NCBI GenBank assembly: GCA_026873275.1
Contig: JANTUC010000003.1
Coordinates: forward strand, 2,356,001 to 2,420,000
DNA: 64,000 nt
Direction of reading: 5' to 3'
From: Pseudopithomyces maydicus
Taxonomy: Eukaryota > Ascomycota > Dothideomycetes > Pleosporales > Didymosphaeriaceae
Positions within the stretch are counted from its first letter, which is position 1, and the number at the start of each line of letters is the position of its first letter. The notes under the pieces were generated by a model. It was not told the origin of the DNA and searched no databases. It was given only the letters and a program-made list of their open reading frames with translations. Below, in pieces: positions 24,505-35,724 of the stretch. The position numbers and the translations under genes are program-made.

Positions 24505-25403
24505 AGCTGTGAAGAAGAATTGTAGAGATGCAAAAATCACGCAAGGCTGAGATTACAGCTTGTGGCTATGCCTGCAGTGCCAAGGTGGCTGTGCATAGCT
24601 GAAGAAGTTAAATCTGATAGCCAGAGAGTTCACAGTTGAACGAGCAAAAGCTGTCTATCAAGTTGAGGGAGGATAATCTAGAAACCCACCGCTTGCTGTA
24701 TTGTTCGAATGAAGATATGCATTTAATCTCTTCGTGATGGTTAAATGATGGTGGAATCTGTCGAAAACTTTGAATTTTTAGGCAAGTCTTTATAGATAGG
24801 AGATCCCTAATAGATCTACAATATGACCAAAGATGTATCCATTCGTTCACAATTATCCACTATATCAAGCATTATAAAATTGGTGGGCATGTGTTGCCTG
24901 GTGTACTGTGTGCTTTCAGGGATGAATTGCGTGATCCCCGATTAGGAAATTCCGATATCGCATTTCACCGCTCTCAAAATGCATAACGACTCGCATTTAA
25001 ACACTAAAGAGTTAGCAGGATTTACTTTAAGCATACAAATTACAATTGAGGTGCCTTCATGCCGGTGTCCAACGTATTGGTCCCTTAACTCGGTTGCCAC
25101 GTGTATCGTGACACACCACTGGGTAACAAGCATGTGCAAAACGTACTCTGATGCAGCAGTGCCAGGCGATACATATGGCTTAGCTGGGCAGTAGTGCTCC
25201 ACTTACTGATACCTCGAATGCACATAGCGTGGTTTCTCCTACCTTTTGCATTGGCGTTGGAGATGACGCCATAATGGCTGCAGATGAGTGGTACGACGCG
25301 GCGCAGAATTGATAAGAAGCACTTCGACCGCAAAAGTCAACAATCCCTAGCAGTCGAAGTTCTAATTGAGCAAAAGCTCATCTAAGATTACAACACGTCA
25401 AAC
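24505..25403. other. intergenic, divergent HET / monooxygenase
   Basis: About 0.9 kb between divergent starts, AT-rich for the first 400 bases. No gene is supported; minus-strand ORFs here lack an ATG. Confidence 0.5.
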
Positions 25404-26873
25404 ATGGCACCAAGATACTCGAGCATTGCAATTATTGGTGCTGGTCCCTCAGGTATCTCTGCTATCAAGGCCCTCACTGATGAGAAAACATTTGACAAAA
25501 TTCGTCTTTTCGAGCGAAGAGAAAAAGTTGGAGGAACCTGGCTCTACGATGAGAATCCAGAACCTTTCTCACCAACACCTGATCAGCCACAATATAATCC
25601 TCCTTCGCAACTTCCAGCGTCCACAGCTCCCCAACCAGAGAATCTAACGTCGAGAACTGGAATATATTCATCTTTGGATAGTAATGTTGGATCGGAGGTC
25701 ATGTCCTTCACATACAAACCTTTTCCTATTGATAACTCTGCTTCATCTATTCATCGGCTTGGTCAACATAACCCGACAAAGCCTTGGCGGACTGTGGCAG
25801 GATACCTCGAGGAAATTGCAGAGCCCTATACGAATTTCATTTCTCTAAATACCCATGTGGAGAACGTGCGCAAAAATGGCACCAAATGGGTTATCACGTT
25901 ACGAAAGACGAACCACGACCTAAAGGGGGAAAAGAAAGACTTTTGGTGGCAAGAAAGTTTCGACGCGGTCATAGTAGCAACAGGACATTATAGTGTACCT
26001 TATATCCCCAACATATCAGGTTTAGCAGAGACCTCAAAGGTTCTGCCACGCTCTTTTGAGCATTCGAAGGCGTTCCGGCTACCCGATCACTACGTAAACA
26101 AGGCAAGTCTCCGCTCTCATATGATTTCAAAGAGAAGTATGATTAACTTGAAACAGAAAGTTTTAGTAGTTGGCGGCAATGTATCTGCGTCAGACACTGT
26201 CTCGGAACTACACAATATTGTCTCGGGACCCCTTTATGTCTCCCAGCGCGGGCGCAATGAGGCATTAGACGGGGCTTGGAATCTTCCCAACGTTCTCATC
26301 AAACCACAGATTAGTCACATCTCTATAAGTGCAGTATCTGGCGTTAAAGTCCAATTTTCAGATGGCTCGGAGGTCGACGGTCTCGATAAGATACACTTCG
26401 CTACTGGCTACCGACTCTCTTATCCATTCCTGTATCCCAATCCTGTCGCGCCAAGCGGGCGACTGGCTGGCTTTTATCAACATGTGTTCAACATCTCGGA
26501 CCCTTCAATAGCGGTTGTGGGCCAAGTCAAAGCAGCCATCTCGTTCCGAGTATACGAATACCAAGCTGTCGCTGTAGCGCGCTACTTTGCGGGTCGTGGC
26601 GGCGGGTTACCTTCGCCAAAGGAGCAGGACGAGTGGGAGGTAAAACGGCTGCAGTACAAAGGACCTACATCGTTGTTTCACGAGATAAAACCGGATTTTG
26701 GGGATTACTTCAATTTTCTAAGGGGTGTAGCTGGACAAGAAGGGGGTGAGCTGCCAGAGTGGCAGGATGAATGGGCGCTAAAGGGATTTGCTGTGTTGCA
26801 ATTGAAAGCCGAGTGGTGGAAGAAACTGAGAGAGGATGAAGGGAGTAAGAAACTTATCAGGGCCAAGCTATAG
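25404..26873 (+). CDS. flavin-containing monooxygenase-like protein
   Basis: FAD- and NADPH-dependent monooxygenase of the FMO-like family; substrate unknown. FAD-binding motif: IAIIGAGPSGISA near residue 8. Linker: RSFEHSKAFRLPDHY. NADPH-binding motif: VLVVGGNVSASD. Late ATGY motif: HFATGYRLSYPF. Without splicing the frame is 489 codons, but a 54-base stretch (26103-26156) interrupts the NADPH motif. It has AAG then GCAAGT at the 5' end, ATTAAC inside and AACAG at the 3' end, so it is best read as a GC-AG intron. Removing it joins HYVNK to KVLVVGG and gives 471 residues. It lies between a HET gene and an aldolase-type gene; no tailoring cluster is evident. Confidence 0.87.
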   Translation: MAPRYSSIAIIGAGPSGISAIKALTDEKTFDKIRLFERREKVGGTWLYDENPEPFSPTPDQPQYNPPSQLPASTAPQPENLTSRTGIYSSLDSNVGSEVMSFTYKPFPIDNSASSIHRLGQHNPTKPWRTVAGYLEEIAEPYTNFISLNTHVENVRKNGTKWVITLRKTNHDLKGEKKDFWWQESFDAVIVATGHYSVPYIPNISGLAETSKVLPRSFEHSKAFRLPDHYVNKASLRSHMISKRSMINLKQKVLVVGGNVSASDTVSELHNIVSGPLYVSQRGRNEALDGAWNLPNVLIKPQISHISISAVSGVKVQFSDGSEVDGLDKIHFATGYRLSYPFLYPNPVAPSGRLAGFYQHVFNISDPSIAVVGQVKAAISFRVYEYQAVAVARYFAGRGGGLPSPKEQDEWEVKRLQYKGPTSLFHEIKPDFGDYFNFLRGVAGQEGGELPEWQDEWALKGFAVLQLKAEWWKKLREDEGSKKLIRAKL

Positions 26874-27613
26874 AATTACGCAGTGTATCTCCGTACTCGT
26901 ACAATGCCTAGATTCTACAGCTCTGGGGCTGTCGCGAAACCTTTAGTTCACTGCATGGCCTGGTTTTGTATTGGACATTCATTCCTGTCTCGGATATCTC
27001 GGAAGATGCTGTTGAGACTGAGGGTAACTTATAAAACCCAGTGTCTCGTTCCAAACCGAGGTTCGAGGTGTGTTGCTGATTGGCCTAGGCTAGCCATGAG
27101 GCGCTGTCCTGTCATCGAGCCATCGTTCATTGCGCGTTCTGTTGCTGGAGCTCGCTTTTGGCCCAGGGAACTCACCACGCGAGGTTTTTACTATCGGACC
27201 GGACTTTAGATGTATTGTATTGTTTGCAGTGTTCATACCAATCACAAAGATATGAGTATTTTTAAAGTTGTCCGACGCTGTTCCTTCAAGGCTTTACGGA
27301 CGTACGCTAAGCCAATCCCGAGGTTCCTAGATCACATAGTCTACTTTGGGATCTGGCAGTGTTCTTCTCTGGTCATAGCAGGTGACAGCGGCTGCGTGCG
27401 GGGTAAAACGTGTGGCGATCCATCTGCAGCTTGTTCCGAGGCATCTTCTGCCACAATACAAAACAGCAGACCTTCCTCACGCAGTTTGCAGCTGCATTTG
27501 CTTCTTATTCATCCCACTCGCTAGCGAAGACTAATTTCACTTCCGCCAACTCTACTGCTTTCTCGACATCGTGGTGACCGTCTACCCATCACATCCTGCC
27601 AACCATCCTCACC
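26874..27613. other. intergenic
   Basis: About 0.74 kb with nothing recognisable; presumed 3' end of the monooxygenase gene and promoter of the next. Confidence 0.5.
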
Positions 27614-28588
27614 ATGACGCCACCATCGGCGATCGAGCCTCATCGCAATGGTGATTCGAAACCCTCGAATGCTGCACCTCTTGAACCAGGTATCACCTCG
27701 GCGGAAGCGATGGTTCAAAAGCTCAAAATTTCCGGTCCGCCAAAGTTCGACGATCCACACAAAGAGCGGGCGTATTTGAAAGGCAAACTTGCAGGTAAAA
27801 GCTCCATCAGCTGATCTTGGCAGTATCTTACAGTGATCAGCTGCCTTCCGAATTTTCGGCAAGTACGGTTTTGACGAAGGAGTGGCTGGCCACATAACAC
27901 TTCGGGACCCTGTGGATCCTACGACGTTTTGGGTAAACCCTTTCGGGGTTTCTTTCAGCCTGATCAAAGCGTCTGACCTCATCCGTGTAAACGAGGAAGG
28001 CGAGGTCATAGATGGTGGGGAATGCAGACTACTGAACACTGCAGCGTATATGATACATTCTGCAATTCACCAAGCAAGGCCAGATGTGATTGCTGCTGCA
28101 CATTCGCACTCCATCTACGGGCGATCGTTTTGTACATTGGGACGGAAACTAGATACTATTACGCAAGACTCTTGTGCATTCCACAATGTAAGCTCTTCGC
28201 ATACCAGAAAGAAAAAAGCTGAACTCGATAGGACCACGTGCTCTATACTTCCTTCAATGGTGTAGTTCTTGCCAAAGAGGAAGGACATAACATTGCACAG
28301 TGTCTCGGACCTCACAAAGCAGCGCTGTTACAGAACCATGGATTGCTGACTGTCGGTCATACTATTGAAGAAGCAGTGTTCTGGTTCATAAGCTTAGACA
28401 AATGCTGCCATGCGCAGCTCTTGGCCGATGCTGCCGCCGGTGGACGTGGTGGAGAAACGATCAAGATTGATGAAGAGGATGCAGTATTCACAAGCAAAAC
28501 AGTAGGAACACACATGGCAGGGTGGTTCTCTGCGAAACCATTGTTCGATCTCATTCACAAAGAGACTGGCGGAGACTACCTTGAATGA
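27614..28588 (+). CDS. class II aldolase/adducin-domain protein
   Basis: Protein of the class II aldolase/adducin N-terminal family. Exons: 27614-27794, 27841-28187 and 28232-28588, 294 residues; introns are 46 and 44 bases. Zinc-site motifs are in place: AAHSHSIYGRSFC for the first His pair and LLQNHGLLTVGHTIEEA for the later His. GHITLRDP is also typical. Fungal members are usually cytosolic and of unknown substrate (sugar-phosphate or hydroxy-keto acid type); I do not assign one. The N-terminal 40 residues are Ser/Pro-rich and not part of the fold. Start context ACCATGA. The downstream acetyltransferase gene is convergent, 155 bases away. Confidence 0.88.
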
Positions 28589-28743
28589 TACGCTACGAAG
28601 TATTGAAGCATTCACATACCTTCATATATGCATGTAATAGACCGATACTATACATATGTACTGTTCATCAAGGTGTTATGTTGATAACAGTAATTTCTGT
28701 TTCATACTCAGATACTTCAATGCGCATCCATGTCTGCCAGATT

Positions 28744-29288
28744 TTACCCATCCAGGCTTTTCTCCATCTCAACAAAATGCAACCCCTCTGGTAGTTCAAT
28801 GTCTCTGAACGCCTTGACAGGGAACGGTGTCTTCTCTCCCGTCCTCACGTAGCCCTGCCTCTCATACCACTCGATCAGAAGTCCCCTGTTGTTGAGCGCG
28901 TTCAATCCAGTCTTCTTAATTCCCCAGTTCGTCTGCGCGTACTCCTCCGCGTTCGCGAGGACACGACGTCCAAGCCCAGTGCGTTGATACGACGGGTCCA
29001 CGGCCAGCATGGCAAGACGAGCAAGTTCGTTGCTGCGCTTGATTGCGGCCATAACACCCACAAGCGTTCTATTATCGGTAGTGGCGATCAAGAACTCTGC
29101 TTCTGGGTTGTTGATGGTGGAGAGCACTTCTTCGGGTGTAATGGTGAAGGTGCGGTTGAGTTCGACCTCAGGTCCGGTCCAGGCAATTCCATTATCTTCT
29201 GCACGGAATGAGATTTGTATCAACTTTGCAATCTGCGGAGCATCGTTGGCTGTGGCGATTCGAAAGTTGAGGGGGTGTTGGTTGCCAT
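28744..29288 (-). CDS. GNAT-family N-acetyltransferase, one-base frameshift
   Basis: Acetyl-CoA-dependent N-acetyltransferase of the GNAT fold; acceptor unknown. The acetyl-CoA motif is LAVDPSYQRTGLGRRVLANAEEYA (Q/R-x-x-G-x-G/A type), and the C-terminal strand has WYERQGYVRTGE. The long open frame begins only at IQISFR. The preceding beta-1/alpha-1 segment, NFRIATANDAPQIAKL, is in another frame and leads back to an ATG at 29288 (MATNT). The switch lies in the C5 run (coding strand) at 29271-29275. One added base gives a 181-residue protein with the expected N-terminal R-x-A-T-x-x-D start of the fold. Without it the protein would lack strand 1. Confidence 0.82.
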
Positions 29289-29601
29289 GTTCTGCGAGGT
29301 TGCTGCTTTGTGGGAAAGATTGCTAGTGAGATGAGTTTAGCTGGGTTCCACCATGAGGAGAGCGGCGGCTACTTATAATCATATGGAACCTGATATTCTT
29401 CAGGACTTCATGGGCTGCAGAGCACAAAACATCAAAAGGCGTGCTGTATGTAATATGTAGGGCGCTCATAGGGCGTTCTGAATGAAGAAGATTACATGGC
29501 ACCACAGGCCTTCCTATTCCGAGCTAGCGTCGGACAAAAAAAGCAATCGTATACTGAGTATTAGGTATCATTTTACAATGCTTTCAGCATTTCCACAACT
29601 T

Positions 29602-30270
29602 CTATCCAATCCTCTGTTTCCTTCTGGCCCAAACATCTCTGTCTTCGCCTTCACCTCTCAATTGCACCTCCCAAACCTGCAGCTTGTAACTCCCACGATC
29701 CGACACTCCTGTATGTAGATCGAACGACCAATCATGCTTAGGACACGTGATTCCTGAGCTCAATGTAATCCCGAAATCTTCAATATCGAAGGGCGTTCCA
29801 TTTGAAAGTGGGTACGAAGAGTGAGGGCACTCCTACAACATGTTAGCCTGTTCGGCCTGGAAACGCAGCCCGCCCGCAAAAATTGGCCAGATCGAAGACA
29901 AATTGGGCTGCATCACGTACATGGTTCACAGCAAGAAATTTTCCCTTGTACTGAAAAATCATAACTTGATCTTTCGCATCGCCTGCGTCTGCATCTTTCC
30001 AATCGTCTATTGCTATCTCAGCGGCTTTGGTGCTGTCTTCGCGTGGTACGTAGAAAATGCGACATCCCGGGGCAAATTTGCCGTGACAGAGTCGTTGTTC
30101 ACCAATTCGACTTTGATCATCAATGTCGGGATATGATGTTACTGGACCAGCATTGAACCTATGGTAATAGTGGTGTCAGATGGGACAAAGGGCGGGGACT
30201 CATATGGCCACGCGTACCAGGCATTTCCCGCTCGGGATGGTTGAGAGAACGCGTTTATGAGGAACGACAT
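29602..30270 (-). CDS. Rieske [2Fe-2S] domain protein
   Basis: Small Rieske ferredoxin-like protein rebuilt from splice signals; no long ORF marks it. Exons (complement): 30218-30270, 29921-30158 and 29602-29832, 173 residues, all phases consistent. Introns are 59 and 88 bases with donors GTACGC and GTACGT and acceptors ATAG and GTAG. Cluster ligands are complete: CPH at residues 99-101 and CPKHDW with Cys127 and His130. The rest (IFYVPREDSTKAAEIAIDDW, VWEVQLR) resembles fungal stand-alone Rieske proteins. No catalytic oxygenase domain follows, so it is probably an electron carrier or of unknown role. It sits in tandem with the GNAT gene on the same strand, about 310 bases apart. The first exon boundary is the least certain part. 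Confidence 0.82.
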
Positions 30271-31628
30271 TTATTCGATGGGGATGTTGCTGGACGCTAC
30301 TGGTAAATTGGTGCACGACAATGTAAACACGATGTCGGAGAGGAAACTTGGGTCACGCTTATCGATAAGATACATGTCTACCAATATATTCAAGTGGTAG
30401 TTTCACAAACGATATATTTACTCATACTATATTATTCAATATGGTACATCTCAAGAGACATTCGAGAGATTATAAGCACCACTTTGTCGCAGACCAAAAA
30501 CAAGGATCCGAATCTTGAGAACATGAGCTTTCGCACTTGAAGACGTTTGCGAGGAGCAGGAATTACTTACCTGGACAAGATACCGAATACATATTCGGAT
30601 GTCCATACTAATCCTAAGAAAGCATAGATCCGTGTAAGGTGAATATGTTTCCATCACGATGGCTTCACCTACCTGCAGGTAGAGACACTGCTTATATCAT
30701 CTAACATGCTCACAACATCTCAGTAAGACAGTCACAAAACAAATTATATTCATCTTAATCTATGCATTAATACAAAACTTCTTTTTCTACTCCTTACGTT
30801 ATGAATCCAGGACACCCTGCTGCATACCCAGCTACCGTCTTAGCGCACGTCAAATCCATGGATCTCGTTACGAGGCCCGCAACACAACTTGCCCGATACC
30901 GCCCCCCCCATTTCCCGGGTATGTAGAAATGCAACGTCGTACCGAGCGCCGGGCAGAAAGCACCCTGAACCAAGGTTAGCTCTGGCTTCCGAACGAACCG
31001 ACCTCGAACACTAACATCCCAGCGGGTTAAAACATCCCTGACGATCCTAGAACATACCCGGAAAATCTTTCAAGCTCCAAGTGTGGAGTTTTGGGTATTT
31101 AATATCTCCGAAGTGGCTCCGATTATGGCCTCATTGCAGGGTAAATTTCATGGATAGGGACTACGATTTCAAATGGGATTGCGAATAGCGACAGTGCATA
31201 ATTTTTCGGATAACTTAGCATTTATGTACCTTGTGGTACAAACAATGAAGTTCAAAAACATATAGAAGCGGATCTCTGGGTCATAACGGTGTGATTTCAT
31301 GATTGTAATCCTGCTTTCACTTCCCAAGCGGGTGCGCCAAGAGTGTCCATGCTCTTCGGCCAAATGCAACGTTCGGTGAAATAACCAGGGAGTCGGTCAA
31401 ACGTCAAGGCGGCAGCGAAACTCATACGGGCATAGTTTATGCCAATCGTCTGCACGACGTCCATGACAGCTGCGCACGGTGAAAATCCGGCTGTGTAATC
31501 GCACTGCATCTGGCCACAACTTGTAGACTATCAAAAAGCAAAGCAAGAAGCATTGGAGAACGCCCTAAGGGATGCATCATGACGTAGAAATATTCAAGTT
31601 CATTTGCAACAGTCTAACTGATTACCAT
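30271..31628. other. intergenic with possible decayed small ORF
   Basis: About 1.36 kb. On the minus strand an open frame of roughly 80 codons ends near 30796. It contains several Cys and a textbook intron-like 51-base segment (GTTAGT, GCTAACC, TTCAG) at about 30965-31015, but I find no convincing start or signal peptide. A C8 run (minus strand G8) lies at about 30901-30909. A separate 70-codon minus ORF from an ATG at 31509 is unrecognised. I do not call either a gene. Confidence 0.35.
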
Positions 31629-32883
31629 CTAACTGAACCAAGCGTTGGTGCTCTTCCAGTTGACATACTGGGGCCCAATCTGCTTCAAATCACCCACACC
31701 CAGGTTAGCAGCGTCAATGGCCACCTCGTGCTTTGCGATCTGAATGGCCTTCTTCACTCCATCCACACCGTAGACGTTGCTGTACATGAACGGCCTGCCC
31801 ATGCCGACTGCGCGCACACCAAGGGCGAGCAGCTTGAGCACATCAGCACCGTAGCGCACACCTCCATCGGCGTACACTTCGATCTGCTTGAAGATCTCGG
31901 GGTCCTCTTGGTAGATCTCCAGGGCAACCTCAAGCGAGGAAGGTGTGGTGTCGAGCTGGCGACCGCCGTGGTTGGAAAGATAGATCGCCTTAGCACCGTT
32001 CTTAACGGCAAGGCGTGCGTCATCAACGGTCTGGATACCCTTGGGAATAATAGGGAGGGTAGTCATGTTGCTGAGCTTGCGGAACAGGTCCCAGGTCAGG
32101 TAGCTGTAGCTCGAATCCGCACTGCCAACGCCATAGCGGACGGCGCGGTGCCTGTTTCCGTCTGCAGCGGAATCGACAGTCATCACGATAGCCTTGGAGC
32201 CCAACTTCTCAATGTGGGTGAAGAGCTCCTGGGTCTCGGTGAGGTTATCCGAGAGGTAGACTTGCTGGAAAAGAACCTGGGAATTGTTGGCCTTCGCAGC
32301 GTAAATGTCCTCGATCGATTTGCTGGAGTAAAGGGACGCCATGTAAAGGATGTTGCCCTCCGCAGCACCCTTGACAAAGTTCAGCTCGGCATCGGGGTGA
32401 GCATATCCTCCACGGGCGCAAGGTGCGATGAAGAACGGGGCGGAGAAGTTGTGTCCAAGGATAGTGGTAGGGAGGGAGCTCTCAATGTTGGTGATGTCCA
32501 CAAGAACTTGTACATATGTTAGCGAGCGTTGGGAAGTGTAAAGGCGAAAGTGACTAACCACGAGGTCGCAGCCGGAAGCGCTGGAAAACCTCAAGGTTGT
32601 TCCTGTAGGACCATTCCCCCGCGGCTCCGTTGCGGTAGTATGTGTAGGAGGAGTCGTTCATTTTGTGGCGCGCTGCCCAGTCGAAATCCGGCAGGCCGAC
32701 AATCTTCTCCAGCGGTGGGAGAGTGCCATTGGGAAGGGATCCGAAGACTCCGTCAATCCTGAACAAGTCAATAATCGATTCCCTATGTCTGTTACAGCGC
32801 CTGGCTCACCCGGTATCAGGCTCGTTCAAAAACGGCCTCGCAGCAAGTGCTACGGATGCAAAAGCAAGAGTCGAGCAGCGCAT
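31629..32883 (-). CDS. FMN-dependent alpha-hydroxy-acid dehydrogenase, secreted form
   Basis: Flavoenzyme of the (S)-2-hydroxy-acid dehydrogenase family (lactate oxidase/monooxygenase type), oxidising a 2-hydroxy acid to a 2-keto acid. Exons (complement): 32810-32883, 32559-32758 and 31629-32506, 383 residues. Introns are 51 and 52 bases; the second has GTTAGT and GCTAACA. The active-site loop YLSNHGGRQLD supplies the catalytic His and substrate Arg. FMN-site motifs are ADGGVRYGADVLK and ALGVRAVGMGRPF. The first exon adds MRCSTLAFASVALAA, a short likely signal peptide, so unlike most relatives the enzyme may be secreted or enter the ER. N-glycosylation-type NxS/T sites are frequent, which agrees. 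Substrate not assigned. The plus-strand 316-codon ORF across it is a shadow. Confidence 0.87.
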
Positions 32884-34291
32884 CTTGAAAGAATGACTTG
32901 AGTGAGAAAAACGATGAGTGCCCGGTAGGTGCCCATATACACAAGAGGCATGGCAAGAATAAATAGGCAAGAGGTTCGGCCAAGCCGTAATCTCACCTAC
33001 CTACTGCCCCTGCTCGACCAGCACATGAGGAAATTGCCACATGAATTCCTTGTTTATGCCATTCGCTTGCACGCTATCGTGCCTTGCTGCCCAGCCACGG
33101 CGTCATTTCCGCCGGTACAGTAGGTGTTTCGTTCGGAAAAGGGCCGTGAATGTTTCGGCTTGAGTGGGAAAACCACCGAGTTTCGGCTCCTTGCGGCTTG
33201 GCGCGCTACCAGTTTGGGGAAGGAGTCCAACAAACCTACCTTATCTGAACGTCGAAACGGGTCGGAACTCCCTTTGGGGATTCTTGCGTCACTAACAAGG
33301 GTTCATTGGGTGCAATCTCGCGGGACCCCGGTCCTTGGAGTGTACAACGCCTGTCAGTGGTTGGAGTCGGGAAACTACAGTATGACGAGCGCATTCGTGA
33401 TTCTAGCCATGCTATAGTGAGACATACTAACGTGAGTATGAACGAGCTCGACGATGATTTGCCCATGGAACATGGAATCTATCTCTTACGGCTTGTACGA
33501 AATCTTCGTGGTCCGGTAGATTAAGAGCCTGATCATATACTGTTGCATGGTTTAAGTAGACCGTGTTCCCCAACTTTATTAATGGTCAAACCCTCTTCTA
33601 GCCAAGGAAGGGTCGATGATGAATCAATAGAGGGTACTCAGGATTTGAGGGGTTTCTAACAGCGTATGAATGTAATGCGGCTATAGTAAGATGGTACGTG
33701 CGAGCACGATCTCGCGAACCACCATACGGCGCGTAGTATTCTGTAAAAATCTAACCCTGATCGCCCCACTCTGGAGGCGACCACGACCATACGAGTTAGC
33801 GATATACATACCAGCTCAACACTGACCAGAGATAGGTGTTCACGCAGGACCCTCCTCCCACCCTGACACCATCCCGTCGAGCCTTACTTTCCGCTGCTCC
33901 ACCCTCGCGCATCTTTAAAGGAACCTTCGAGACCTTGCCAAGTACAAAGTAGAGGTTTCAGGTTTGGATGCATTAACTGGCACAATATATGAAAAGTCGC
34001 CTGGTCTTTAGTCATCCAACCGCGAGGGACTGTGCTTAGAAAGCATGTCTGTGGGCTAACGACCGCCACATGTGCAGTCCTGTAGTTTCTTCATTCAATT
34101 GGGTATCATAACTACTGTCAAGGTGTCAGTCACAGAAAATTGTACCCCTATAGTTCAAATGCTCACCGCGTAACACCTTCTCCCATCCACATCTTATGAC
34201 CTACTCACTTCGCCTTGAACTTGGGTAGACTTTTAGTATTAGTGCATGTCCTTTGTGTGTTTGGTACAGCACAAAATAAATCAGAGGAGTA
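32884..34291. other. intergenic
   Basis: About 1.4 kb. It includes the promoter of the hydroxy-acid dehydrogenase and the 3' flank of the dynactin gene. I scanned both strands for coding exons with splice signals and for tRNA-like elements and found nothing supportable. Confidence 0.45.
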
Positions 34292-35025
34292 TCAAGAAAT
34301 CCACTTCGCAACGCTATTCGGGACCAACCTCTTGAAAGTCTGAATTTGCATCGTGTGGAAGTTTGTCCGCATCTCAAGCACCTCAGGCTTAAGCAAAAGC
34401 GTTCTGTTAAGCCGGTAATCTGTCGCACTCTGCACCACCATGTAATCCGGTATCTGCGTATTCGCCGGAATGACACAGCGAGCGACAATGGTACAATGCT
34501 GTGACCTGTCAGTATCCCACTGTCGAAACGGAACCACAGTCTAGCACAACGAACCTTCCCAATCACACACCCCTTCCCCAGATACGCCCCAACCTCTATC
34601 ACAGTGCCCTCACCCACCTCGGCCGCCTCGACTATAGCGGTCGCCTCAACCGTGACGTTTCTTCCTAACACGGTGCCTTCCCCTCGGGAAGAGTCCCGCA
34701 CGCTGCTTGCCCTTGACGCCACGCTACTCCGTCTACTATCATCCAAGCTTTCACCCATGCCCACGCCGACCTTTGCGCGCTCCCACAGCACCACGCCTTC
34801 TCCCAGGACAACGGGCGCAAGCGTGCTGCTGACCTTGGCATGGGGATGGAGCACGACGTTCGGGCCGACGGTGATGGGCTGTGTGCCGGTGAAGCCTGCG
34901 TGTTGGGCGATGAGACAGGTCGGATCGGCGAAGAGCGAGGGGTGTTTGGGGAGGACCGAGGCGCGTTTGTGCATGGCCGATGTGCGGCGGCCAGCATCTG
35001 GCCGGGACGGGGTTGGGGCGGACAT
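34292..35025 (-). CDS. dynactin subunit 6 (p27)-like protein
   Basis: Left-handed beta-helix subunit of the dynactin pointed-end complex, which links dynein to cargo. Exons (complement): 34555-35025 and 34292-34498, 225 residues; the 56-base intron has donor GTTCGT. Hexapeptide-type repeats are visible: ITVGPNVVLHPHAKV, VLGEGVVLWERAKVG, VLGRNVTVEATAIVE, VIEVGAYLGKGCVIG, and HCTIVARCVIPANTQIPDYMVV in the second exon. A Ser-rich insert of about 25 residues (SLDDSRRSSVASRASS) interrupts the helix, as in other fungal p27 proteins. The start (context GCCATGT) was chosen because the frame upstream has no further ATG. Antisense ORFs are shadows. Confidence 0.85.
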
Positions 35026-35467
35026 GGCGAGTGGATGGATACTGTATACTGCGAGGAGGGAGATGGTGGGTTGTGTGATTTGTTTTGTTATGCTGGCTGC
35101 CAATCGCGAGGGGCGGCGCGTTCAATGGTCGCTGGAGTCGCGTTGATGTCTGGTTGTTTGGGCCGAGGCTCCTCGCTTAGGAGTTATCGATAGAAGGTGA
35201 ACCTACACCTCAGAGGCAGTGAGAAGTATTTACACGGTTTCGCATCCGAGAGTATTAATCCTGTTTTGCTTGTATCTGGTAGATTTATGGCTCATAGTAG
35301 CTTGCTCCTTCGGTGACTTATAATCTTGTACTTTTGTATTGCTGCTTTGCTCTACTTGTCTTATGACAAGGTACGATCAGCTATGATCACAGCAACACCT
35401 GCAAGTCGAGACTTATTGACATTTAATTACATATATATCATCGTGATACCATATCAAATCTCACTCT
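35026..35467. other. intergenic
   Basis: About 440 bases: promoter of the dynactin gene and 3' flank of the Con-6 gene. Nothing else recognised. Confidence 0.5.
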
Positions 35468-35724
35468 CTATCCTTGCTTTCCGTAGAAAGCCTCATCTCC
35501 GCCAAGCTCCTTCAACACCTGCTTCGAATGCTCCTTTGATTGCTGGCTAGTATCTGCGTTGTCCCCGTTAGATCTATAGCCTATCTACAAGGAGAAAACT
35601 TACTGGGGTTGCTAATATTGGCCTTGTGTCCACTGGCCTGGTTGCTAATATCCTCTGTTGTGTTGTTGATGTTCTGGTCCTCCTTGGTAAGGCCTGCCAT
35701 CTTGTCTTGGTGAGCGGGTTCCAT
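35468..35724 (-). CDS. conidiation-specific protein 6 (Con-6) family
   Basis: Tiny two-exon gene: complement 35604-35724 and 35553-35468, 68 residues, too short for ordinary ORF calling. The 50-base intron runs GTAAGT to CGCAG. The Con-6 repeat is clear: SGHKANISNPNTSQQSKEHSKQVL followed by ELGGDEAFYGKQG. The family is named from Neurospora con-6, expressed at conidiation; the molecular function is unknown and members are hydrophilic and disordered. Only one copy of the repeat is present here, whereas many relatives have two. It lies between the dynactin and PAN2 genes on the same strand. Expression during sporulation is a family-based expectation, not seen in the sequence. Confidence 0.82.

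Noticed and set aside
31572..32522. 316-codon plus-strand ORF
   Set aside because: Antisense shadow of the FMN-dependent dehydrogenase, whose protein has clear catalytic motifs and splice sites.
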